A stretch of 64,000 nucleotides of DNA from positions 197,001 through 261,000 of the forward strand of contig JAPDFW010000068.1 of assembly GCA_028826165.1 (NCBI GenBank). The letters run 5' to 3'. Source of the DNA: Anaeramoeba ignava. Taxonomy: Eukaryota > Metamonada > Anaeramoebidae. The translations under genes were made by a program, and so were the position numbers. The notes under the pieces are model-generated. The model searched no databases. It was not told where the DNA came from and was given only the letters and a program-made list of their open reading frames with translations. Shown piece after piece: positions 12,501-21,596 of the stretch (positions are counted from its first letter, which is position 1; every line of letters starts with the position of its first letter).

Positions 12501-13449
12501 AGTTCTAAGCCGAGGAACAAAGGCGTATCGACTGTCATTTGATCACAAACCCAACGAACCCGAAGAGCAAGAAAGAATAAGAAAATTAGGAGGAATTGTG
12601 ACTCGAGATGGAAGAGTTAACGGAATAATTGGAGTTTCAAGATCAATCGGTGATTTTTCATTTCAACCGTTTGTTTCATGTGAACCTTATGGATTTTCTT
12701 TTGAAATTCAAGAAAATGATGACTATCTCATATTGGCTTGTGATGGTGTTTGGGATGTTCTTAGTGATCAAGAAGTGGTTGATATTGTGAATTCAATTAA
12801 AAATCCTTCAATCGCTGCTTTTTATCTTAGAAATATCGCTTTTTCAAAAGGAAGTAATGATAATATTTCTGTTGTTGTTGTTGATTTGAAACCAAAAAAA
12901 ACTCGTGATTATTTCAAACAAAATCAAGACTTGATTTCTCAACTCGAACTCAAAGAAGAACAACTTGCTCAACAAGAATATAAAAATGATCAAGAAAGTA
13001 CAAATTCTATTCAGTTACTTTCAAAAAAATTGTTTGAATCTTCTCCTGATCTTCAAGTTGATGAACAGAATAATGATAATCTTGATTTGAATTTTGGTGA
13101 TTTTCCCAAAAATAGCTTTATTACAAATCCTCGAAGAAGATATTATGATAAACCTCAATTTTTAAATTTAGATTTTGAAGAATATAATGATGAAAATAAT
13201 GAAAAAGATGAAAAAGATAAAAATGATGAAAATGAAAATAATGAAAATAATGAAAAAAATGATGAAAAAGAAAATAATGAAAAAGATGAAAATAATGAAA
13301 ATGATGAAAATAATGAAAATGATAAAAATAATGATGAAAATAATGAAAATGATGAAAATAATGAAAATAATGAAAATGATGAAAATAATGAAAATAATAA
13401 TGAAAATGATAAAAATGATAATAATGAAAAAGATGAAAATGAAAATTAA
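9535..13449 (+). CDS. LRR-PP2C protein phosphatase, probably N-myristoylated
   Basis: A single 1304-aa exon. The N-terminus MGGCSSKKK has Gly2 for myristoylation, Cys4 as a possible palmitate site and a basic patch, so membrane anchoring is expected. Residues ~20-640 hold more than 20 leucine-rich repeats of the LDLSxNxI..IP type. Residues ~687-1120 form a metal-dependent PP2C serine/threonine phosphatase: MED (702-704), YDGHKG (724-729, where the usual Gly after DGH is Lys), GATAV (from 966), CDGVWDV with Asp1070, and SNDN with Asp1109. An Asn-rich insert of ~120 residues (about 782-903) interrupts the catalytic domain between its early and middle motifs. A Glu/Asn/Asp/Lys tail follows residue ~1215. 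LRR-PP2C fusions are known from Entamoeba and, joined to a cyclase, from fungal adenylate cyclases; no cyclase domain is present here. Confidence 0.88.
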   Translation: MGGCSSKKKNPIENLGFVGMKLDKVPGIIKLCYQLNSLDLSDNKIKKLPNALVEQDSITNFTWKSNKLKKIPNNLFDMKNIQYLDLSMNKIESIPDKIQKLTKLIELDLHENSIRSFPELSFGYLSSLRKLNVSRNCIEKIPECFQNLNSLRELDLSGNYLWIVPMHFSRLTALEVLNVSHNTIKSLEIGTGLEGLVSLNRFDFSFNLIDSIPESIAHLHNIRVILGESNNISIINNEFGNLQNLSQLSLEKNKLRALPENFENLNSCLLELNLRSNEFTIIPDVINNLSSLQLLILSHNAISTFSLHLPKLFELDLAYNNLEFFSDNAFADLGLLSKINLSNNLIRGLPPSISEMANLIILNLSGNQLETLPKEIGFLTSLAELDLSCNQLRVLPEEIGKLDSVYKMILNNNKLSSLPESFSEIKSLSALNISSNLFTSIPSSVFSLPRLQKLYASHCRLRIVPSNFMLLMTLKEINLSDNRIMFVSPLVGSMRSLSEINLSNNKITEIPDAFFEHGSSSKTSLTKIDLSHNKIEKFNPLWFNLVNLQELDLSHNKISEIPSEGFENFHNLESLKLSFNNCMNLDLSSAKKIAKLQFLHLEGNSLSSSFENLLIKISSKNPQQSTYKRTNEKPEVLIPRLYTQRSRALISTGNTPPSFDFPNIKEILINPQNFTSFARNIFWKSSRFNIGYCETKGRRISMEDSVDIRGNFANFSNVDFFAVYDGHKGRFTADFLAAVFSDLFKEKLLKLFPSLKKNTTSFDYSKVDLKEEEEYDNILLSNQNENQNENLNENNNENQNQNQNENQNHNNNENQNLNENQNENQNHNNNENQNQNQNQNQNENQNENLNENNNENKNENENENQNNNQNNNQNQNNNDNENKNKNQNQNENQNQNENQNQNNNEALELDIQENPKTTSNNKNQYQTLQQKLTLQEEEKFIQLRQTFYELYIEINKKLEKIQTESGATAVTCLIVENKCFTINVGDSRAVLSRGTKAYRLSFDHKPNEPEEQERIRKLGGIVTRDGRVNGIIGVSRSIGDFSFQPFVSCEPYGFSFEIQENDDYLILACDGVWDVLSDQEVVDIVNSIKNPSIAAFYLRNIAFSKGSNDNISVVVVDLKPKKTRDYFKQNQDLISQLELKEEQLAQQEYKNDQESTNSIQLLSKKLFESSPDLQVDEQNNDNLDLNFGDFPKNSFITNPRRRYYDKPQFLNLDFEEYNDENNEKDEKDKNDENENNENNEKNDEKENNEKDENNENDENNENDKNNDENNENDENNENNENDENNENNNENDKNDNNEKDENEN

Positions 13450-13957
13450 TCTCAAAAAATTAATAACTTCAAAATCTATTTCCATTTGATTACTTTGATA
13501 TTCTTATTTTATTTTCTTTTCTTTTTGTTTTTGTTTTTGTTTTTGTTTTTGTTGTTTTTGATTGAAGAAATTAATTGATTTTTAAATTAATTTTTTTTTT
13601 ATCAAAAATGAAAAAGAATGAAATGAAAAATTTAATTGATTTCTTTTCTTTTGTTTTGTTTTGGTTTTTATTCCTTTTAATTAATGATTTTCTTCTTAAA
13701 TTTGAAAAGAAAAAAAGAGATTTTGAAATTGAATTAAATTGAATTAAATTGAATTAAATTTGGAAATTAAATTGAATTAAATTGAATTTAATTGAATTTA
13801 ATTGAATTTAATTGAATTAAATTGAATTTAATTGAATTTGGAAATTAAATTGGAAATTAAATTGAATTGAATTGAATTGAAATTGAATTGAAATTGAATT
13901 AAAAATTGAATTAAATTTGGAAATTGAATTGAATTGAATTGAAAATTGAATTGAAAA
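13450..13957. other. Convergent intergenic region with GAATTAAATT repeats
   Basis: This lies between the 3' ends of LRR-PP2C and dihydropyrimidinase. Positions ~13520-13550 have TTTTTG repeats and 13725-13955 have GAATT/AAATT words, including two TTGGAAATTAAATT blocks. It probably holds both 3' UTRs. No gene or RNA is recognised. Confidence 0.6.
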
Positions 13958-16900
13958 TTAATCTCTTTTAGTTTGTTTGATTTCAGGATCTGGAATGTAA
14001 ATTGATCTTGAATAAACGTATGGAGAGAATGGTTTTCTCTTTACGATTCTTCCATGTTTTGTATCAACATTAATTTTTGGATTTTTCCAATCAATTTTTC
14101 CATCAACAAATTGATGTTCACAAGCAATAACACCTCTTGAAATTGTCATAATTGGAACTCCAGTAATTTCCATTCCTTCAAACCTAATTTTTATTTTATT
14201 TTAATTTTGATTTTAATTTTTGATTTTAATTTTAATTTTAATTTTAATTTTTTTTTACATGTTGTATTCAATGTATGAATGATGTGTTTTTCCTGAAATA
14301 ACTCTAGTTGCTTTTGGATCCCAAATTGCAATATCTGCATCAGCTCCTTCACGAATAACTCCTTTTTGTGGGAAAACATTGAAAATCTTAGCTGCATTTG
14401 TACTAAATATTTTAATTAAATTTTTTAATTTAAGATTTTAATTTAATATTTTAATTAAATATTTTAATTTAATATTTTAATTAAATATTTTAATTTAATA
14501 TTTTAAGATAATTTACCTTGTAATAGCAACAAAATCACGACGAGAAATTTTTCCTGAATTAACACCAAGTTGCCACTAAATAAATATTAAATAAATAATA
14601 ATTATTAAATAAATATTAAATATTAATTAAATAAATATTAAATAAATATTAATTAAATAAATATTAAATAAATATTAAATAAATATTAAATATTAATTAA
14701 ATATTAAATAGATATTAAATATTAAATAAATATTAAATAAATATTAAATAAATATTAAATAAATATTAAATAAATATTTACAAGAACAGATGGTCTATCT
14801 TCAATTCCTCCACAACCATTAGGGATTTTTCTAAATTTAAAAAATAAAAAATTATATTCATTTCATAAATAAAATAATTAATACCTGAAATCATTGAATC
14901 CCATTCTCTTTTGTTTGTAATCAAAAACACAATGATCTGTTCCTGTTGTTGAAATAACTCCATTTTGAATGTGTTGCCATAAAGCTTTTTGATGTAATTT
15001 GGGTCTGAAAGGTGGACTCATAACATGTGCAGCAGCAACATCGAAATCCTTATCCCCTTTTATATAAAAAATTTAATTGAAAAATTTAATTGAAAAAAAA
15101 AAGGTGAAAAAAAAACTGTCAAATTTTTTACAATAAGCTGAATCATCTTTTGACAAATGAGTTGCAAGTGCTGTTAATTATTATTTTTGTTTAATATCAA
15201 AAATTTATTTTCATTTTCATTAGTTTTGTAATTAATTAATTAATTGATAATTATATTCTTTTTTTTTTAGAATATTTACATTCTCCAAAACAAACCTAAA
15301 TAAAAAAGAAAAAAAGTTTGGAAAATGAATTAATTAAAATTAAAAATAAAAAATAATTTAAATAAAATTTACTTGTCCATCTTGTTTAGCTCTTTAATTT
15401 ATAGAGAAAGAAAATTTAATAAGAAATTAATAAGAATTTAATAAAAAATAATAAGAATTTAATAAAAATTTACCTCATAATTGCATCACTTGCTTCTTTG
15501 CAACTAACATGAACAACATATAAAGGAGCTAAAAATCAAAAAATCAAAAATAAAAAATCAAAAATCAAAAAAAAAGTGGAATAAAAAATTTTCTTACCAT
15601 TTGCTAATCTAATAAATAATAAATAATAAATAATAAATAATAAATAATAAATAATAAATAATAAATAATAAATAATAAATAATAAATATTAAAATATAAA
15701 AATTAATTCACCTTGCAATCATTAATGCTCTATTAGTTGCCTAATTATTAAATTAAATTAAAATAAAATTAAAAAAAGTGGATTTAATTTGATTTGATTT
15801 GATTTAATTTCTTACTTCTCCTTCAAGATAAGATGGTCTAGAAAGTGCATGAGCTTCTGGTCCCATAATTCCACGTTCAACCATATTATTACATCCTTCA
15901 ACAACCAAATCTCCATTCTAAAAAAAAAAATCAAAAACAAGAAATTTGTTTGTAAAAATTTTTAGAGAATTTTTTTTTTGTAAATTTTTTTTACTTCTGC
16001 ATGAACTTGACAAAGAGCTCCTAATTCTGCACATCTTTTGAAACTTTGGAAGAGATAAGAATCTTCGAGTTGAAGAATTCCTTTCTAAATATTTTCCAAT
16101 TACAAAAAAAATAATAAAAGAAATTTTTGAATAAAAAAAAAATAATGAAAAATTTACATAAGCAAGAAAGTGTTTAAAAGAATTGATTCCATAATCTTTG
16201 ACGCAAATTTCTATTTTAAGATTATTTTTAAGTTTAAAAACAATTAAAAGAATAAATTTAAATTAAAAAATAATAATAAATTTTTACCAAGTTCTTTTCC
16301 AATTTGTTCATTATAAGCAACAACACACATATGATGAGAAACTATAAAATAAAACAAATTAAAATTAAAATCAAAATTAAAATTAAAATTATTATCAATA
16401 TTAATATTAAAATTACCATCGCAATGAATTCTATCTGTAGCCCATTCCATCCATGTTTTATAAGCATCAACTAAACTTGGATTTGATTTAGAAGGACAAA
16501 TAAAATCAATTAACTAATTATTTAAAAAAATTTTAATCAACATAAATTGAACTTTAATCCAAATTTCCTTTTTGTTTCTTTTTTAAATTAATTTAAATTA
16601 ATTTTTTTTTGTTTACCAATGTTGATCCCTAAAAATAAAAATAAATAAAAATAAAAATAAATTAAATTTAAATTTAAATTTAAAATTAGATTTAAAATTA
16701 AAAATTACTCCAATAATTGCCATCTTTGTTCCATTTGGATCTTTTTAAAAAAAAAAAAAAAGCAAAAAAAAAAAAATTAATCAAAAATTTTTCTTAAATT
16801 CGAAAATTGAGAAAAAGAAAAAAAATTTACAATCATCTTTTGCATAAGTTCTATTTATTTTGATTATTTAAAATAAAATTAGTAAAAAATTTATTATTAA

Positions 16901-17440
16901 ATAAATTATAATAAATAATATTTACCCTCCAAAAGGCTAAATTAAGAAAGAAGAATAAAGAAAAATAAAGAAGAATAAAAATTAATTTATTCTGTAATTT
17001 AAATTTATTTAAGAAAATTTATTACCATTTGCATGTGAGTATGAGGATCTAATTAAAAGAAAAAAAGAAATTTGATTGTTTAAAAAAGATTGAGAAAAAG
17101 TTTTAAAAATAATATTTTAAAGGATAACTTACCAATTCCACCTGGAAGTCTTTTATTTGGAATAGCCAATAAATAAAAAGAGAAAAAAAGAAAAAAAGCA
17201 AAAAAAATTTAATTAATTAAAATAAAAAGAGGAAGAATAAAGTAAAGCAAAAAAAAAAATTTTTTTTAAATTGGTTTTTTACAAATATTTTCCAGTACAA
17301 TCAATGACTTTAACATTTTCTTCAACTTTAATTTCTTTATCAACTTTGACAATTATTCCATTATCAATTAAAACATCAACATCAGGAATTTCTTCATCTG
17401 CATTAATAATAGTTCCTTTTTTCAATAAAATCTTAGACAT
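13958..17440 (-). CDS. DPYS: Dihydropyrimidinase, 23 exons with microexons
   Basis: Joining 23 exons gives 495 aa without any frame break. Exons, 5' to 3' on the minus strand: 17440-17283, 17149-17133, 17048-17026, 16936-16926, 16849-16830, 16740-16709, 16628-16617, 16513-16417, 16341-16288, 16210-16158, 16084-15995, 15917-15816, 15740-15712, 15608-15598, 15528-15474, 15391-15373, 15295-15280, 15170-15132, 15056-14885, 14830-14782, 14575-14517, 14402-14259, 14183-13958. All introns are GT-AG. The enzyme hydrolyses dihydrouracil and dihydrothymine in reductive pyrimidine breakdown in the cytosol. Binuclear-metal residues are in place: His61 and His63 (PHTHM), Lys154 for carboxylation (NSFKHFLAY), His187 (QVHAE), His243 (VVHVS) and Asp320 (TGTDH). 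The C-terminus has [11 protein letters not shown], typical of the family. Six exons are under 20 nt (11, 11, 12, 16, 17 and 19 nt) and another is exactly 20 nt. Confidence 0.93.
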
Positions 17441-17747
17441 TTTTTTTTTATTGAAAAGAAAAAATGAAAATTAAAAAAATTGAAAAAATAATTTTTTAAA
17501 TGAGAAAAATTTCTAATTATTTTTAAATTTAAATTTTAAATTATTTTTTAAAAGGTAAAGTTAATTAAATTTAATTTATTTTTAGAAGAAAATTTAAATA
17601 ATCCAAAAAAAAAATAATTATTTTATTTTTTTAGTAATAAATTGAATAAAATTAATAATAATTAAAAATTTTTATTTATTTTTCCAAATCATTTTTTCAT
17701 TTTTTCATTTTTTCTTTTCAATTAAAATCAAATAAAAAAAAAATCAA
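17441..17747. promoter_or_regulatory. Divergent promoter region DHP / NFU1
   Basis: This 307-nt region separates the starts of two genes transcribed outward. It is AT-only apart from rare G/C. A CATTTTTTCATTTTTTC block at ~17697-17714 precedes the NFU1 ATG. No defined TATA or initiator element can be assigned. Confidence 0.45.
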
Positions 17748-18083
17748 ATGGAATTTCTTTCAAAAATATTTCAAACAAAAAATACAAAAATCAATACAAT
17801 TGTTACAAATAAATTATTAGTGACACCATTAGTTCGTTATTTAAGCACAAGTATTCAAGAAGAAATTAAAAAAGTGATTGATACAAAAATCAAACCAGGA
17901 ATTCAAATGGATGGAGGAGATGTTAAAATGGTTGGATTTGATGAAAAAACTGGAGTTTTAGAAATTCAACTTAGTGGTGCTTGTTCAACTTGTCCAATGA
18001 AGCAATTTACTCTTAAACAAGGAATTGAAAGAATTATGAAATATTATGTTCCTTCAGTTAAAAAAGTTAAAGAAGTTTTATAA
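17748..18083 (+). CDS. NFU1: NFU1-like Fe-S cluster scaffold/carrier, organelle-targeted
   Basis: 111 aa in a single exon. Residues ~35-111 are the NifU C-terminal (Nfu) domain, with IQMDGGDVKMVGFD and the cluster-binding CSTCP motif (Cys79, Cys82). The first ~34 residues (MEFLSKIFQTKNTK...RYLST) are basic, hydroxylated and lack acidic residues apart from Glu2, as in a mitochondrial targeting peptide. Nfu proteins pass 4Fe-4S clusters to late acceptors in mitochondria or mitochondrion-related organelles. The animal NFU1 N-terminal domain is missing, so this is the short bacterial-like form. Start choice: the ATG follows a T-rich TTTTTTCA block and gives the targeting peptide. The gene is divergent from dihydropyrimidinase. 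Confidence 0.88.
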   Translation: MEFLSKIFQTKNTKINTIVTNKLLVTPLVRYLSTSIQEEIKKVIDTKIKPGIQMDGGDVKMVGFDEKTGVLEIQLSGACSTCPMKQFTLKQGIERIMKYYVPSVKKVKEVL

Positions 18084-18214
18084 TTCCTTTCTTTTATTTT
18101 CTCCACTTTTTTCTTATTACAAACCAAACAAAAAGAAAATTGATTTTTTTTGAAAATTTCCAATTATTTCAAATTTAGGAAAGGATTAATAAATAAAACC
18201 ATTTAAAATTACAT

Positions 18215-20060
18215 TTAGAAATTTAATAATAATTTTAATAATAATTTTAATAATAATTTTAATAATAATTTTAATAATAATTTTAATAATAATTTTAATA
18301 ATAATTTTAATAAATAATTTTATTAATAATTTTAATAATAATTTTAATAATAATTTTAATAAATAATTTTATTAATAATTTTTAATAATAATTTTAATAA
18401 TAAATTTAATAATAATTTTAATAATAATTTTAATAATAAATTTTAATAATAATTTTAATAATAATTTAATAATAAATTTAATAATAATTTAATAATAATT
18501 TTAATAATAATTTTAATAATAATTTTAATAATAATTTTAATAATAATTTTAATAATAATTTTAATAATAAATTTTAATAATAATTTTAATAATAAATTTT
18601 AATAATAATTTTAATAATAAATTTAATAATAATTTTAATAATAATTTTAATAATAATTTTAATAATAATTTTAATAATAATTTTAATAATAAATTTAATA
18701 ATAAATTTAATAATAATTTTAATAATAATTTTAATAATAATTTTAATAATAATTTTAATAATAATTTTAATAATAAATTTAATAATAAATTTAATAATAA
18801 TTTTTAATAATAATTTTAATAATAATTTTTAATAATAAATTTAATAATAAATTTAATAATAAATTTAATAATAATTTTTAATAATAATTTTAATAATAAT
18901 TTTAATAATAATTTTAATAATAATTTTAATAAATAATTTTATTAATAATTTTAATAATAATTTTAATAATAAATTTAATAATAATTTTAATAATAATTTT
19001 AATAATAAATTTTAATAATAATTTTAATAATAATTTTAATAATAATTTTAATAATAAATTTAATAATAATTTTTAATAATAATTTTAATAATAATTTTTA
19101 ATAATAATTTTAATAATAATTTTAATAATAATTTTAATAATAATTTTAATAAATAATTTTAATAATAATTTTAATAATAATTTTAATAATAAATTTAATA
19201 ATAATTTTAATAATAAATTTAATAATAAATTTAATAATAAATTTAATAATAATTTTAATAATAAAATTTAATAATAATTTTAATAATAAATTTAATAATA
19301 AATTTAATAATAATTTTTAATAATAATTTTAATAATAATTTTTAATAAATAATTTTATTAATAATTTTATTAATAATTTTAATAAATAATTTTAATAATA
19401 ATTTTTAATAATAATTTTAATAATAATTTTAATAATAAATTTAATAATAAAATTTAATAATAAATTTAATAATAAATTTAATAATAAATTTAATAATAAA
19501 TTTAATAATAAATTTAATAATAATTTTAATAATAAATTTAATAATAATTTTAATAATAAATTTAATAATAAATTTAATAATAATTTTAATAATAATTTTA
19601 ATAATAATTTTAATAATAATTTTAATAATAAATTTAATAATAAATTTAATAATAAATTTAATAATAATTTTAATAATAATTTTAATAATAAATTTATAAA
19701 TAATTTTAATAATAAATTTAATAATAATTTTAATAATAATTTTAATAATAATTTTAATAATAAATTTAATAATAAATTTAATAATAAATTTAATAATAAT
19801 TTTAATAATAAATTTAATAATAAATTTAATAATAATTTTAATAATAAATTTAATAATAAATTTAATAATAAATTAATAATAATTTTAATAATAATTTTAA
19901 TAATAAATTTAATAATAAATTTAATAATAAATTTATCAAAAATTTAATAATAATTTTAATAATAATTTTAATAATAATTTTAATAATAAATTTTAATAAT
20001 AAATTTAATCATAATTTTAATAATAATTTTAATAATAATTTTAATAATAAATTTATCAAA
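18215..20060. repeat. 1.85-kb AATAATTTT satellite
   Basis: A tandem array of the 9-bp unit TTTTAATAA with TTTAATAA and TTTTTAATAA length variants, about 200 copies. It fills almost the whole space between NFU1 and the HPS1-like gene. Near its end it breaks into TTTATCAAAAATTT, and T-rich CATTTTTT blocks (20066-20115) precede the next ATG. Confidence 0.88.
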
Positions 20061-20123
20061 AATTTTTCACTTTTTCATTTTTTTCAATTTTTTCATTTTT
20101 TTCATTTCATTTTCTCTTTTTTA

Positions 20124-21540
20124 ATGGAAACAACAAAATATTTTCTAATAACAAATGATCAATTCAATCCAATATATCGAGATTTACCAGAAAATACTTC
20201 AATAGAATCATTTATATTTTCATTAAATTTTTTCACTGAAATTTTACATGAAAACGCATCAATAATAAAATTTGGGGATTTCAAAGTAGTAATAATAACA
20301 TCACAAGATTTAATCTTCCTTGTGATGAGCAAAGGAAATGAATCAGATGCATCACTTAGGAAACAGCTAACAATAGTGCAGAATTTATTTGATCTAGCTT
20401 TTGGAAAGCAATTTCTTGTAAATGTTTCATTAAATAGAAGTAGAATTCCAATTCAAGCTCAACCGAAAATGAGAGTTCTAATTGATGCCTTAATAAACCT
20501 CAGTAACAACCATCAGCATTTCTTGGTTCATGCGGTTCACAAGATCGAAAAGCAAAATTTGGCAGAAACTATTAAGGAAAAACTACTTCCAATAATTCAA
20601 GAAAATGAATCAATTATTCAAATACTTTTTTTTGTGGATACAAAATTATTGATTCAATTGAATTCAAATCACAAACCAAGAATCAAAATTTCATCAGAAG
20701 ATATTTTCCTCTTGCTGATTTATATCCATGCTGTTCTTGACTATGAACAGCTTACATCGTCAGAAAAATTCGATGATGTTCCTTTGGAAACAAGTGAAAA
20801 TGAAAGTGTTGATTTTTCAAATGAAATCCCAATAAATGATTGTGATGAAGAATTATACTTTCGGCTACCAAATCATCAGCCGTTAAGAGTGTATTCGGCA
20901 AAAACAACAAGTAACACGAAGTTAGTGTTAATATTGAGACAAAATAGTTCGCTAAGCACTGAAAATCTGCGCGAAATTGCGCATCGTTTTAGATATTCAG
21001 TTCGTCATCATGTTGAATGCTTGTCAATTCCTTCATTCACTATTCTTCCTTATGTCTCAAAATATCCAGGAATTATCCACTTTATTTTTGTGGATCGCAA
21101 CAGAAATAGAGTTATTGCACCTGATTTTACTTCTCTTCATGAAGTTTATAAAATAGAAACTCCAAATATTGAAAATATGTCAAAAAATTATATCAAATCA
21201 AAAGTTTGGGATCTTTCTTCTCATGCTCAAACCTTTCTTGAAAAAGGTTTTCATTCAATGATGATGAGAGTTGGTCCCTTTTTACTGCTATAGAATGTGG
21301 TTTGAAAACAAAGAAGGTGAAAAACTTCTTATCAATGAAAAACTACCAAGTCTTGAAAATTTAAGTCAAGAAAATAGTTTTCATATTCAAACGATCCAAA
21401 AATTATTTCGTTCAAAAAAGGTTTATTGTTATGAGATTTATACTTTATATTCTGCTGCTTTATCTTCAGAAACTGCCGCAAATTTCAATAACTGTTTAAT
21501 TTCTGATTTATTTTCTTATTTTATGGATTCAAAAAATTAG
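20124..21540 (+). CDS. HPS1: HPS1-like BLOC-3 subunit, one frameshift
   Basis: Two overlapping frames (20124..21293 and ..21540) together form one FUZ/MON1/HPS1-type triple-longin protein of ~471 aa. Recognised stretches are the first longin (DQFNPIYRDLP..., LRKQLTIVQNLFDLAFG), FVDTKLL in the second, and HPS1-like PGIIHFIFVDRNRNRVIAP, KSKVWDLSSHAQTFLEKGF, YRMWFENKEGEKLL and VYCYEIYTLYSAALS at the C-terminus. HPS1 with HPS4 is the BLOC-3 exchange factor for Rab32/38 on lysosome-related organelles. The frame breaks in the run of five T at 21279-21283: one T too many ends frame 1 eight codons later, while four T would continue smoothly into YCYRMWFEN. A sequencing indel, a young pseudogene or frameshifting are all possible. 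MON1 is a less likely alternative. Confidence 0.7.
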
Positions 21541-21596
21541 TTCAATAAAAATTTTTTTCATTTTTTTCATTTTTTTCTTTTTTTTCTTTTTTGAAA

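Noticed and set aside
17271-17474. Plus-strand frame opposite the first dihydropyrimidinase exon
   Set aside because: It is the antisense shadow of a clearly conserved exon.
21271-21540. Separate small gene downstream of the HPS1-like frame
   Set aside because: Its sequence continues the HPS1 C-terminus, overlaps the first frame at the T run and has no own ATG start.
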